Shown: positions 51,348-60,827 of the stretch, in pieces
Layout: the number at the start of each line of letters is the position of its first letter
How positions within the stretch are numbered: position 1 is the first letter of the stretch
From: Candidatus Bathyarchaeota archaeon
GTDB lineage: Archaea > Thermoproteota > Bathyarchaeia > Bathyarchaeales > Bathycorpusculaceae
Reading direction: 5' to 3'
DNA: 64,000 nucleotides
Assembly (NCBI GenBank): GCA_018396955.1
Contig: JAGTQI010000002.1
Coordinates: 1 to 64,000 of the forward strand
Position numbers and translations under genes: made by a program
The notes under the pieces: generated by a model
Seen by the model: only the letters and a program-made list of their open reading frames with translations
Database searches by the model: none
What the model was told of the DNA's origin: nothing

Positions 51348-52718
51348 TTACTTTCCGATAACATTAACGTTTTCCACATGAACCCAAGGCGCAACAAGCG
51401 AACCAATTTTCCTCTCGTTATTTGCTAAATCCGCAACGTTTTTTAAAATCTCAAAAACGTTGCCAGCGAGCATGGCACCCTTAACTGGATGAACTATTCT
51501 GCCCTTCTCAATTTTCCACGCTGGAGTTGCCACAACAGAGAATTCCCCGCTTGCCGGATTACTGCTATGTGCCCCTTGCAGTGAATATACAAGAAGCCCC
51601 TCATCAACTTCACCTATCAGCTCTTCTGAAGATTTTTTCCCAACTTTAAAGTGGAAATTTGTTGTTTCAACATTTGGCGTTGACAAGTAACCAGCCCTAA
51701 AGGCGTTTCCAGTGCTCTCCTTCCCCTCTTTTTTGGCAGTATAATTGTCGTAAATAAAGTTGCGTAGAACGCCTTTCTCTATTATAACGGTTTTCTGCTG
51801 CGGAACTCCCTCACCATCAAACTTCCATGTGCGGAGCCCACCTTCAAGCAAGCCATCATCATAAATGGTCACGACTTCCGAGGCGACTTTTTCACCAATC
51901 TTACCTTTAAAAGCCGACTGGTTTCGCTGCACATAATCCGCCTTTACAGCGTTCATCAAAGTGTAATAGAGAAGCTGCTGTAGGGCAAAATGGGCAAAAA
52001 TGACATCCATACCTCTTGACTCCACCCGTTTGGCTCTTAATGCCAAAGCTGCCAAGCGAGCAGCCTCTCTACCCACCCACTCAGGATCTATTTTGTAAAT
52101 CCTCTCGGCGTTAAATTCGAAACATACGGGTGTTACTTCACCACTTTCATGGGCCACTGTCGCCAAACTACATTCAATAATTGTTCCACAATCGAAGCAT
52201 GTCACACCGTTTGAGTTTACAATAGCCCGTGAAAGGTAAGAAGCTCCAATGCCGCCCTCTATTGGAAAGACACGCTCATCAGTTTTTTCAGCAGCCTCCA
52301 ACATTAGGGAAGAAAGCTTAACCAAATCTTCTGGGGATAACTCGCAAATAGCACTGTCAAACGTCCCCCTTACATTGGCGTAAGGTTTTTTATGCGGGAA
52401 GCCTTGCCAATCCTTATCCGGCTTGCTCGCCCATGCAGACTTCAAAGATTTTATAACCACTTCCTCAATTGTCTCTTTGCTTCCAACAATGTTTGTGTAC
52501 GAAAAGCCAACCGCCTTATTAACAACTGTCCTAACTCCAAGCCCCTGGTCAATTATCCTTGAACTTTTTGTGATTTGTCCCCTTTCAATGGATACCGCCG
52601 TTGTAAAGCCTTGATATGCGAAAGCTTCAGCCTCGTCGGCTCCATGTTTAAGCGCAAATTTCACAGCAGCTTCAGCCAAGCTGACAGTTTCGTCCTTTTT
52701 AAGAGATGCCACCCACAA
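51348..52718 (-). CDS. pmbA: TldE/PmbA family protein
   Basis: A 456-residue protein of the TldD/PmbA family without the HExxH motif, therefore the PmbA/TldE half of the heterodimer. Characteristic stretches are [20 protein letters not shown] (near 38-57), [18 protein letters not shown] and [20 protein letters not shown]. Its start overlaps the tldD gene by 20 bases. The pair forms a metalloprotease that trims peptides; the target here is unknown. Confidence 0.9.
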   Translation of the reverse strand: MWVASLKKDETVSLAEAAVKFALKHGADEAEAFAYQGFTTAVSIERGQITKSSRIIDQGLGVRTVVNKAVGFSYTNIVGSKETIEEVVIKSLKSAWASKPDKDWQGFPHKKPYANVRGTFDSAICELSPEDLVKLSSLMLEAAEKTDERVFPIEGGIGASYLSRAIVNSNGVTCFDCGTIIECSLATVAHESGEVTPVCFEFNAERIYKIDPEWVGREAARLAALALRAKRVESRGMDVIFAHFALQQLLYYTLMNAVKADYVQRNQSAFKGKIGEKVASEVVTIYDDGLLEGGLRTWKFDGEGVPQQKTVIIEKGVLRNFIYDNYTAKKEGKESTGNAFRAGYLSTPNVETTNFHFKVGKKSSEELIGEVDEGLLVYSLQGAHSSNPASGEFSVVATPAWKIEKGRIVHPVKGAMLAGNVFEILKNVADLANNERKIGSLVAPWVHVENVNVIGK

Positions 52719-54087
52719 GCACCTCTTTAACCCTTATATGGGGACCACCATCACAGACAAATGCTGTTTGTCCCTTACCACACCTTCCAGGCCAAAGTTC
52801 AAAGTCTTTCCCAACAGCATCCACCTTATGCAACGTCTCAAGTGTATTGCCGCTTATTGAGGCATTTCGTACTGGTTCGCCAATCTCACCTTTAACTATT
52901 TCATAGCCCTCTTGAATCCCAACTTGGAATGTGCCGTCCAAGTTCGCTTGTCCTCCCCGGAAGCTTTTGAAGTAGTAACCGAATTTTATGCCTTCAATAA
53001 GCTCTTCTAATGAGTGGTCTTTTGGTGCTAGGAAAGTGTTGCGCATCCGTATTATTGGTTCCACACGGAAGTCTTCGGCTCTTGCATTGCCAGTTGGCTT
53101 AGCATTGAATTTCTGAGCTGTTTCACGGTTATGCATAAGTCCAACAACAACGCCATCCCTAACCAACAGTGTTTTTTGAGCAGGGATGCCCTCGTCATCA
53201 TATTTGAAAGAACCGAAAGCTCCCTCAATGGTTCCATCATCGTAAATAGTAACAACCTCGGAAGCCACCTTCTTGCCAAGTTTGTTCATAAGAACGGAAC
53301 CAGACAAGGTTAAATCCGCCTCAGCCAAATGACCAAAAGCCTCATGAACAAAAACCCCCACAACGTTTGAACCCAAAACCACTGGAAAGGTTCCGCCTTT
53401 TGGAGGCTTGGCCTTCAATTGTCCAACAGCCCTTTTCGCAACTTTTTCTCCTACAACTTCTGGAGCTTCAATATCAAAAACCTCAAAGCCGTTTGTTGAG
53501 CCTACCTCTTCACGACTAAACGTGAAAACGTCTCCCTCTTTTGCGGTAACAAGAATTCGTGACCAGACATGGAGTTTATCCTGTTCGATATACGAGCTCT
53601 CATTATTCAAGAAATAGCTTGTTCCAACCAAGTCCAAATAATCTACAGTACAGCTTTTAACGCGTTTGTCATATCCCAAAACCGTTTCCGCAATAGTTGA
53701 GGTTACCCTTAATTTGTCTTCTATGGGGATTTTTGAAGGATCCTTCTTAGGCTTGGCTGAAACCTCGTCCTCAAAAGCTTTGTTTTCAGCGAGTTTTATT
53801 GGGTTCCTAAGTTTTTGACTGGCAACTTTCGCCATCCTACAGGCTTCAGAGGCGGCTTCCACCAATGTTTTAACGCCAAGCGAGTATGAAGATGCAAAAC
53901 CCCATGCGCCGTTGACAAGCACCCTTATGGCGGCGCCATTTTCAATGCCCTCTTTAACCGCCTCAACCCTCTCCTCTTTAATGGTAAGCATAGTCTTGAA
54001 AAGTTTCTGCGCGCGCACCTCCGCATACTCAGCGCCAAACTTATCGACAGCAACATTAACAACTTTAGCTAGAGCGTCTCTCAACAT
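52699..54087 (-). CDS. tldD: TldD metalloprotease subunit
   Basis: A 462-residue TldD with its zinc-binding [11 protein letters not shown] (H248, E249, H253), preceded by [32 protein letters not shown] (about 50-69) and [20 protein letters not shown] are typical. It is the catalytic half of the TldD/PmbA protease, which degrades unfolded or modified peptides. The two genes overlap by 20 bases and are co-translated. Confidence 0.92.
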   Translation of the reverse strand: MLRDALAKVVNVAVDKFGAEYAEVRAQKLFKTMLTIKEERVEAVKEGIENGAAIRVLVNGAWGFASSYSLGVKTLVEAASEACRMAKVASQKLRNPIKLAENKAFEDEVSAKPKKDPSKIPIEDKLRVTSTIAETVLGYDKRVKSCTVDYLDLVGTSYFLNNESSYIEQDKLHVWSRILVTAKEGDVFTFSREEVGSTNGFEVFDIEAPEVVGEKVAKRAVGQLKAKPPKGGTFPVVLGSNVVGVFVHEAFGHLAEADLTLSGSVLMNKLGKKVASEVVTIYDDGTIEGAFGSFKYDDEGIPAQKTLLVRDGVVVGLMHNRETAQKFNAKPTGNARAEDFRVEPIIRMRNTFLAPKDHSLEELIEGIKFGYYFKSFRGGQANLDGTFQVGIQEGYEIVKGEIGEPVRNASISGNTLETLHKVDAVGKDFELWPGRCGKGQTAFVCDGGPHIRVKEVLVGGIS

Positions 54088-54171
54088 CCCCCCTTCCTAG
54101 AGTAGCCTTTTAGAGGGATATAATCACGAAAACGGTGTTAATAAAAATTGCCAAAATGTTAAAAATGAATT

Positions 54172-54519
54172 TTAAGCCTTCCGCATGAGAAGCTTCACTT
54201 GGCTGGGAAAGTCGCTTTCCCGAAGCTTCTCCAACTCAATTCTTCGGAGCAGACCATAACTGGAGTATATGTCCTCTAAAATCTTTCGCTCAATAACGTA
54301 AGCCCCAGACTTCAAAAAATCTTCAAGTCCCTTAGCAAACAAATCGATTTTAATAGCAATCTCGTCCCGCCTAATAGAATAGTTACTCTCCAAATAGTGA
54401 TAAATTAGGCGGGTAGCCTCGTCTCCAAAAACCTGCCTCATGACACGGTCAATTATTTTGCAGACTTTCTCATTTTCCCTATATATTTGTTGATTTGTTG
54501 TGGTGTTCATGGAGATCAA
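54172..54519 (-). CDS. Small helical protein, possibly NitrOD5-like
   Basis: A 115-residue all-helical protein (ICKIIDRVMRQVFGDEATRL reads KIIDRVMRQVFGDEATRL; YHYLESNYSIRRDEIAIKID; FAKGLEDFLKSGAYVIERKI; LEDIYSSYGL). The order, an FG-containing helix, a Y-L-E-x-x-Y stretch and a G-A-x-x-I-E-x-x-I segment, resembles NitrOD5-type output domains of TACK archaea as I remember them. No sensor domain is fused. It stands alone between tldD and EndoQ. Treat the family name as a suggestion. Confidence 0.45.
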   Translation of the reverse strand: MISMNTTTNQQIYRENEKVCKIIDRVMRQVFGDEATRLIYHYLESNYSIRRDEIAIKIDLFAKGLEDFLKSGAYVIERKILEDIYSSYGLLRRIELEKLRESDFPSQVKLLMRKA

Positions 54520-54600
54520 AAATATCGTGTGTATTACGACTTAATAAGTTTTGCCGTGTACATGTTCAACACACATACAAAATAAAACATAGGAAAAACA

Positions 54601-55887
54601 TCACATGAAATCAGTAAGATTCAACTGTTGAACTTTTCCGTAACACTTCTCGTATTTGAAGTCGTTCCAAAAAATTATTGGGCGACCATAAACCCCGTCG
54701 TATCCAGGCACAACTTTGATTCTGTCTTCCCTAACCCTAATTATAGCCTCGGCAATCTTCCCATTCACAACCGATTCTAGAGCCTCCTTCGGTGCATCGA
54801 TGAGCACGGAATATTCGTTCCCAAACTTTTCCACCAACTTATTGTAGATGCTCCAAACCTGCTGCGTTGATGGAGAATCAACATTTAAAACCGTTGCGAT
54901 AATTTCTGAGAGGGGAAGCAGGTGCAAATATCCTATAGCGTTTTCTGGCCTAAAACCTGCTGGGCGGTCTGCAAGTTCCTCAACCCTTTCTTCAACGCCT
55001 TTAGTCAGTTTTTTGCGGCAAACAGGACAGATGTTGCCAAGTTTAATGGCCTCTTTTGGGGAAAGTGAAACGTTACAGTTTCTGTGCCCAGTCCAATGAT
55101 ACTTTCCATAAGCCGGGTCAGTTTCAACCGTAAATTTGAAGCTTGTTTTGTCCTTGTTTTTTATGGCATCCACAACTTCCCAATAGCTTGGACTTTTCAG
55201 CTCAAAAACATTGGCTTCTCTCCCCATGCGCCATGGCCAGAAGCTGTGGCTGTCACTGTTTGAAACCAATGTGAACTGGTCAAGTTTGCTTAGCCGCCAG
55301 TTCATGGGCGGGTCTGATGACAAGCCAGTTTCAAGGGCGTAAATATGTTTTGTCATGTCTTGGTAACACTCTTCAACACTGTTGAAGCCGCTGAAGGCTC
55401 CAAATATGCTGAACCAAGGCGTCCAAGCATGAGCTGGAAAAATCATGTTGTCTTTTGAAACTTCCATAACCTCCTCAACAAGTTGTGGGGCAGACATGCT
55501 AAGGGTTGGTCTCCCATCTACCGACAAATCGCCATACTTGGCGAGGCGCTCATTTATTTGAACCGCAACTTCCATGCTCGGCGTCAGTATAACGTGATGA
55601 ATCTTCTTCACATCGTTTCCAAAAGTAAATATCGTACTGACCTCAGTAGTCAGCATGAAATAGACGGGGAACTCCGGATTCTTGGCAACCTTATACAGTC
55701 CAGTTCCAGCCTCCTCCACCAATGTTTCTTGTAGTTCTTTAAGCCATTTGGGATGGGTGAAGTCTCCTGTGCCGACAAGGTTTAAGCCTTTAATTTTTGC
55801 GAAATTGCCCATTTCTTCAATGCTCATTTTCTGGCTTGTGGCACGACTGTACCGCCCGTGAATATGGAGGTCGGCTATAACCCTCAT
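54601..55887 (-). CDS. endQ: Endonuclease Q (PHP-family, deaminated-base repair)
   Basis: A 428-residue PHP-domain nuclease matching archaeal EndoQ. Metal-binding motifs: VIADLHIHGRYSRATS at the N-terminus, GTGDFTHPKW, MLTTEVSTIF, FPAHAWTPWF and LVSNSDSHSFWPWRMGREAN. A zinc-binding part follows (HWTGHRNCNVSL, CPVCRKKL). EndoQ nicks 5' of hypoxanthine, uracil or abasic sites and starts an archaeal alternative repair route. It fits with Nth and the Nfo-like protein in the same window. Confidence 0.92.
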   Translation of the reverse strand: MRVIADLHIHGRYSRATSQKMSIEEMGNFAKIKGLNLVGTGDFTHPKWLKELQETLVEEAGTGLYKVAKNPEFPVYFMLTTEVSTIFTFGNDVKKIHHVILTPSMEVAVQINERLAKYGDLSVDGRPTLSMSAPQLVEEVMEVSKDNMIFPAHAWTPWFSIFGAFSGFNSVEECYQDMTKHIYALETGLSSDPPMNWRLSKLDQFTLVSNSDSHSFWPWRMGREANVFELKSPSYWEVVDAIKNKDKTSFKFTVETDPAYGKYHWTGHRNCNVSLSPKEAIKLGNICPVCRKKLTKGVEERVEELADRPAGFRPENAIGYLHLLPLSEIIATVLNVDSPSTQQVWSIYNKLVEKFGNEYSVLIDAPKEALESVVNGKIAEAIIRVREDRIKVVPGYDGVYGRPIIFWNDFKYEKCYGKVQQLNLTDFM

Positions 55888-55924
55888 TTTTCTCGTTAAA
55901 CCTCATAGGTGTTTAATGCTTAAG

Positions 55925-56107
55925 TCATTTACGGAAAATGCAAAGCACCTTATGGTCTACGTCAACGTCTAACTTTTTTGCTCAAAGCTTGAGGATAAAC
56001 CGTAACCACGGGAAACTGAGAAGTCGGAAAAACAAAATGGTCATCCAAAAGGTTTTTCAAAAAGCCGCAGTACCATATAAATCAAAGAAAACGGCTTTTA
56101 ATCTCAT
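55925..56107 (-). pseudogene. Remnant of a HAD-family hydrolase gene
   Basis: An ATG at 56107 starts MRLKAVFFDLYGTAAF, which has the HAD motif I (F-F-D-x-Y-G-T) but stops after 16 codons. Further on, other frames give VDVDHKVLCIFRK and then a stop at 55925. Almost all of the gene is gone, leaving a start and perhaps a scrap of the end. The 317 bases between EndoQ and the next gene otherwise hold only promoters. Confidence 0.45.
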
Positions 56108-56204
56108 AAAAACATCTTCACATAGTGAGAATATAAAGCTGCTTGAAACATAAGGAATGCAGCCACATTTTTTAAAATATAGTTTATAGGTTGCTGGGCA
56201 AACT

Positions 56205-57341
56205 TTGTATTCGATAATTATGATGATGGGCTTTATTGTTAATCCGATTGCTGGCATGGGTGGAAGGGTTGGGCTTAAGGGAACCGATGGCGTTTTAGAG
56301 GAGGCTGTTGCAAGAGGGGCTAAGCCGGTTTCTCCAAAAAGGGCTGTGGAGTTTCTCCGAGAGCTTAAGGAAAGTGCACATGGAAATATAATTAAGATAA
56401 TAACGTGTCCCGGAGTTATGGGCGAGGTGGAAGCAAAAGAAGCAGAAGTTGCCGTGGAAATCTTGCCCATGAAAATTGGAGTAAAAACAACGGCGGAAGA
56501 CACCAAAAGAGCTGTTGAGCTTTTGGCTGACGCAAAAACGGACCTAATAGTCTTTGTTGGCGGTGATGGCACGGCAAAGGATATCTTAAACGCGATAAAA
56601 GAGAAGGGCGTGGAACTGCCGGTTTTAGGTATTCCCTCCGGCGTGAAAATGTATAGCGGTGTTTTTGCCGTAAATCCCTCAGACGCTGTGGAGGTTGTTT
56701 TAGCCTACGCAAGGGGCGAGGCGGAAATAACCGAATTTGAGGTTATGGATGCCGATGAAACTGCCATAAGAAGCGACACTTTCGCTGTGAGGCTTTACGG
56801 CTTTTTGAAGGGGCCCTTCTTGCCTATGAAGATTCAAGGAAGCAAACAAGTTAGTCCAGAAACGGTTGATGAAAAAGAGAATCAGATGGCAATAGCCAAA
56901 TCAATAGTTGAGGAGATGCAGCCTAGCGCCACATACATCCTTGGACCAGGTACAACTGTAAAATGTATAGCTGAACTGCTTGGAGTCCCAAAAACGGTGC
57001 TTGGCGTTGACATTTACAAAAATGGCAAAATCATATTGGACGTGGACGAGAAGAAGATTTTGGAAAACGTGGAAGATTGGCAGAACACCTGGATAATTCT
57101 GTCGCCAATAGGGCGGCAAGGCATTCTTCTTGGCAGAGGAAATCAGCAGATAAGCCCAGAAATCATAAAGCGTGTTGGAAAAAACAAGATAATTGTCGCA
57201 GCAACAAAAAGTAAGCTCCGCGATATAGAAGGCGGAATTTTAAGGGTTGACACCGGAGACGCTGAAACAGACAAAATGCTCAGAGGATATATCAAAGTGG
57301 TTACGGATTACCGGGAATGGTGCCTCATGCCAGTGCAGTGA
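56205..57341 (+). CDS. ATP-NAD kinase-family protein (AcoX/COG3199-like)
   Basis: A 378-residue protein of the NAD-kinase/diacylglycerol-kinase superfamily. MMGFIVNPIAGMGGRVGLKG at the N-terminus and FVGGDGTAKDI (about 121-131) with VLGIPSGVKMYSGVFAVNP are the nucleotide/substrate-binding motifs. COG3199 members are longer and distinct from classical NadK; they may phosphorylate NAD or another small molecule. The start is ATG near 56205-56220 (several Met codons in a row). Confidence 0.82.
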   Translation: MYSIIMMMGFIVNPIAGMGGRVGLKGTDGVLEEAVARGAKPVSPKRAVEFLRELKESAHGNIIKIITCPGVMGEVEAKEAEVAVEILPMKIGVKTTAEDTKRAVELLADAKTDLIVFVGGDGTAKDILNAIKEKGVELPVLGIPSGVKMYSGVFAVNPSDAVEVVLAYARGEAEITEFEVMDADETAIRSDTFAVRLYGFLKGPFLPMKIQGSKQVSPETVDEKENQMAIAKSIVEEMQPSATYILGPGTTVKCIAELLGVPKTVLGVDIYKNGKIILDVDEKKILENVEDWQNTWIILSPIGRQGILLGRGNQQISPEIIKRVGKNKIIVAATKSKLRDIEGGILRVDTGDAETDKMLRGYIKVVTDYREWCLMPVQ

Positions 57342-57346
57342 CGTGA

Positions 57347-58606
57347 CTAAGCGCCGAACTTTTTAACCTTCCCTATAAAATTCATTAAGATTGGCATCAA
57401 GTCTTTTCCTCTTAACCTTCCTAAACCGCCTTTTGCACATGCTCTTTCACCAAATTCTTCAACGTCGTCGCTACGCACATAGGGACCTGTTATAGCTACA
57501 GGAACTGGGTCGCCTTCATGATTCCCCGTTACACATGATGTTGTGTGGTCAGCCGTCAAAGCCACATAAGTTTCACCCAAATCAACCTTGTTAAGTATGT
57601 AGGAAAGCATTCGGTCAATTTTCTCGATAACCTCCACTTTCTGCCTAACATTTCCATCATGACTAGCAACGTCTGGAGCCTTCACATGCAACAAAACCAA
57701 ATCATTCTCTTTTAACGCTTGAACAGCGGCCTTCGCCTTAGCAATATAGTCTGTCTGCGGCGTCCCAGTCGCACTCTTAATAGTTAATAGTTGCATGCCA
57801 GCAGCCTTACACACACCACGAATCAGCGAGGTTGCAGCCACACATACAGCCTCAACACTATAAATCTCGCTAAGCGGTCTTATTTTCGGCAGAATGCCAG
57901 CTCCCCTAACCAAAATGGCGTTTGCCGGTGGCAGTCCACGTGCAACCCTTTCCTTATTTATTGGGTGCTCTTTTAGGACTTTGTGAAATTTCTCCATAAG
58001 CTCGTTAAGGATTTTGGCTGTATGTCTGGCTTCAGAATTATCTTCTAATGGTTTAACTTCCAAAACTTTTTCCCCAGTAATACCAGGGTCGGAGTCGCTA
58101 ACAGCTCGCGAAAGTTTTGAACCGCGCAAAACAAGAACCGCACGATGTTGCACAGTATTGGCGAACAGAAATTTAACGGAAGAGTCTGAAAGTTTGACTT
58201 TCTTTAGGCTTTCCGCAAGTTTAGAAGCGTCAGAGTCAGCTATTCTGCCAGCCCTCCTATCTAAAATTACATGATTCTCATCCACGGACGCAAAATTGCA
58301 CCTAAAACAAACATCCCCCTCCATGACGGCTATTCCGGACCCTAATGCTTCGAAGGCGCCTCTACCCGAATAAACTTCAAAGGCGTCATAACCTAAAAGC
58401 GCAAGTGTAGCAGTGTCACTTCCCGGCGGAATGCCGGGCGCTATTGGGTCCATTATCCCGCAGATTCCAACGCTTGCCATGTGGTTCATTGAAGGCTTTC
58501 GGGCAGCCTCTAACGGGGTTTTCCAGCCCAATTCCTTTAAGGGTCTGTCAGCCATCCCATCCCCAATAATGAGAAGAACTTTCAACCTTAACCAGCCTTC
58601 AAGCAT
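57347..58606 (-). CDS. apgM: Cofactor-independent phosphoglycerate mutase, archaeal type
   Basis: A 419-residue ApgM: KVLLIIGDGMADRPLKELGW (N-terminal metal site), the phosphorylated Ser region in GIPPGSDTATLALLGYD (about 58-74), RCNFASVDENHVILDRRAGR, HVKAPDVASHDGN and VALTADHTTSCVTGNHEGDP. It interconverts 3- and 2-phosphoglycerate and complements gap and pgk at 43541-45855. Start is ATG 58606 behind AAGGTTAAGA; TTG 58585 (LKVLLIIGDGM) is an alternative. Confidence 0.94.
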   Translation of the reverse strand: MLEGWLRLKVLLIIGDGMADRPLKELGWKTPLEAARKPSMNHMASVGICGIMDPIAPGIPPGSDTATLALLGYDAFEVYSGRGAFEALGSGIAVMEGDVCFRCNFASVDENHVILDRRAGRIADSDASKLAESLKKVKLSDSSVKFLFANTVQHRAVLVLRGSKLSRAVSDSDPGITGEKVLEVKPLEDNSEARHTAKILNELMEKFHKVLKEHPINKERVARGLPPANAILVRGAGILPKIRPLSEIYSVEAVCVAATSLIRGVCKAAGMQLLTIKSATGTPQTDYIAKAKAAVQALKENDLVLLHVKAPDVASHDGNVRQKVEVIEKIDRMLSYILNKVDLGETYVALTADHTTSCVTGNHEGDPVPVAITGPYVRSDDVEEFGERACAKGGLGRLRGKDLMPILMNFIGKVKKFGA

Positions 58607-58830
58607 TCTTAACCTTTAAGTTGTTTATTACTGGTTAAAACGCTTACCATTAGTTTCTGCTTATCGAAAGAAACTTTAAATAATTTGATTGCAATTTTAG
58701 GGTGCGAGTGGTTGAAAATGGGCGATTTAGTTCCACTTTGCTAAAATTCTCCAAAGAGCGCCCGGCAAAAAATCAGCTTCTGCGCTAGAATTATATTCAA
58801 CAATCAATCAAAAGCAGAGGAGAGGATGAA

Positions 58831-60273
58831 ATGTCGGATTTAGGAGTAATCGTCAAAAAGTCTGAAGATTTTTCTGAATGGTACACCCAAGTCGTGTTGA
58901 AGTCGGGTCTCGCAGACTACGCGCCAATAAAGGGATGTATGATCTTCAGGGAACTCTCATATGCCATTTGGGAGAAAATTCAAGAAATCTTCAACGAGAA
59001 AATAAAACGGACTGGGCATAAAAACGTGTACTTCCCCCTCTTTATACCCGAAAGCTTCCTAAGGAAAGAGGCGGAACACTTTGCGGGTTTTGTGCCGGAA
59101 GTTGCATGGGTCACCATAGGCGGCGACACACCATTAGAAGAGAGGCTTGCCATAAGACCAACATCTGAAACCATAATTTACGCAACATACGCCAAATGGA
59201 TTAGAAGCTGGAGAGACTTGCCAATAAAACTGAACCAGTGGTGCAGTGTCGTAAGGTGGGAGACAAAATCCACCAAACTTTTCCTCAGAACTAGGGAATT
59301 CTTGTGGCAAGAGGGACACACAGCCCACGCAACAAAGGAAGAAGCGGATAAAGAAGTTATGGAAATCCTAAACGAATACAAAGACTTGATGGAGAATTAT
59401 TTGGCTATTCCTGTGCTGGTCGGCATGAAAACTGAAAGCGAAAAGTTCGCTGGAGCTCTTTACACCACAACGTTGGAAACCATAATGCCCGACGGCAAAG
59501 CACTGCAAATGGGCACATCCCATAATCTTGGACAAAACTTCTCAAAAGTTTTCAACATCAAATTCATAGGCGAGGATGAAAAGGAACACTATGTTTGGCA
59601 AACTTCGTGGGGCATATCAACACGGGTGATAGGCGCATTAGTCATGGTTCACGGCGACGACAAGGGACTTGTCTTACCGCCAAAAATAGCCCCAATACAG
59701 GCAGTGGTAATCCCCATACCCTACAAGGACGCAGACACAAGTACAATACTTGCCAAGGCAAGAGAAATCCGTGAAAAACTACAGAAGGCGGGAATCTCCA
59801 CGGTTTTGGATGATAGGAAAGAGTATACTCCCGGGTGGAAGTTTAACGACTGGGAATTAAAGGGTGTGCCGCTACGAATTGAAATAGGACCAAGAGATGT
59901 GAAACAGGGACAAGTAACAATCGCCAGAAGAGACACCTTTGAAAAACAAGTCGTAAAAGAGGAGAAACTAATCGACACAGTGCAGCAACTTCTAGAGGTA
60001 ATTCAGAGAAACCTGTTCAACAAAGCCAAAAAATTCTTGGAGGAAATGATCACTCCGGTGAAAATTTACGATGAGTTTAAACAAGTTTTGAAGGAGAAGG
60101 GCGGATTCATAAAGGCTTCTTGGTGTGGCAGCCGAGAATGCGAGGAAAAAATTAAGGAAGAAACAAGTGCAACTATTAGGCTTATTCCTTTTGAAAGGGA
60201 AGAACCATTCTCAAACTGCATCTACTGTGGCAAAGAGGCAAAAGAAGTCGTTTACTTTGCCAAATCATACTAG
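58831..60273 (+). CDS. proS: Prolyl-tRNA synthetase, archaeal/eukaryal type
   Basis: A 480-residue class II synthetase without the bacterial editing insert. Motif 2 has VVRWETKSTKLFLRTREFLW, and HTAHATKEEAD, GTSHNLGQNFSKVF and WQTSWGISTRVIGALVMVHG lie in the catalytic domain; an anticodon domain and a C-terminal zinc-binding domain (CGSRECEEKI; CIYCGKEA) ending in Tyr (AKSY) complete the archaeal form. A strong GGAGAGGATGA ribosome-binding site precedes ATG 58831. A TATA-like ACTTTAAATAAT at 58672-58683 implies a leader of about 130 nt. Its stop touches the AOR remnant. Confidence 0.96.
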   Translation: MSDLGVIVKKSEDFSEWYTQVVLKSGLADYAPIKGCMIFRELSYAIWEKIQEIFNEKIKRTGHKNVYFPLFIPESFLRKEAEHFAGFVPEVAWVTIGGDTPLEERLAIRPTSETIIYATYAKWIRSWRDLPIKLNQWCSVVRWETKSTKLFLRTREFLWQEGHTAHATKEEADKEVMEILNEYKDLMENYLAIPVLVGMKTESEKFAGALYTTTLETIMPDGKALQMGTSHNLGQNFSKVFNIKFIGEDEKEHYVWQTSWGISTRVIGALVMVHGDDKGLVLPPKIAPIQAVVIPIPYKDADTSTILAKAREIREKLQKAGISTVLDDRKEYTPGWKFNDWELKGVPLRIEIGPRDVKQGQVTIARRDTFEKQVVKEEKLIDTVQQLLEVIQRNLFNKAKKFLEEMITPVKIYDEFKQVLKEKGGFIKASWCGSRECEEKIKEETSATIRLIPFEREEPFSNCIYCGKEAKEVVYFAKSY

Positions 60274-60755
60274 GCGTTAAGCACCATTTGCGTTTCGTTC
60301 CACAAACACTGCATTCTGTCTTCAGTTTCAAGGTATTTAAACCCCAAAATTCCTTTGCGTCCAAAAATTCTATTATATTATCTTCAATGAGCGGAATTAT
60401 GGGTCTTTCAGCCTTTCCTTCAATGATCACCGCGTCATAACAAGCTTTGCGCGTCTAAACAGTGGCATATGTCCCAATATTCCCATCACCATAACCGCCT
60501 GTTTATGGACTTTTAGCTGTAACAACCATTTTCCCGCTGCTTGGTATAGCAAAACCAGTTAAGGGACCCGCCGCAAATATTAGCCTATTCTCCGGCGAAA
60601 AAGGTCAACGTCGGTTTCAACTCATCCCACAAAATTTTGGCAGCAAACCTTGTGCCTCCAAGAAAAATCCTTGCAAACACAGCATCATACTTTTTAACAA
60701 CAGTCTTCTGTTTAGTTAAGTTAATCCTTAAGAATCTACCATTCCAACCATACTT
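60270..60755 (-). pseudogene. Aldehyde ferredoxin oxidoreductase (AOR), N-terminal remnant
   Basis: Translated on the minus strand across frames the sequence reads KYGWNGRFLRINLTKQKTVV, then FLGGTRFAAKILWDELKP, VDLF/SPENRLIFAAGPLTGF, SSGKMVVTAKSP-TGGYGDGN, CYDAVIIEGKAERPIIPLIE and FLDAKEFWGL. This is the N-terminal domain of tungsten-dependent AOR-family enzymes, which oxidise aldehydes with ferredoxin. Single-base losses (for example a missing T in the T run before CGCCGGAG, a TAA in place of an Ile/Leu codon) break the frame, and the metal-binding C-terminal two-thirds is missing. proS has invaded up to its end (60273). Confidence 0.85.
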
Positions 60756-60827
60756 AACGCATCATCTTCAACGCAGACACATACCGTACCACATCTCACC
60801 GTTAATAAAATTCACTGTCGAAATCAG

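Noticed and set aside
55938-56153. 71-codon plus-strand frame between EndoQ and the NAD-kinase-like gene
   Set aside because: Basic, low-complexity translation without a ribosome-binding site; it lies opposite the HAD remnant.
58607-58830. Possible structured leader or small RNA before proS
   Set aside because: GGCG/CGCC segments can pair only over a long distance and the region is AT-rich; I see no convincing fold or small gene.
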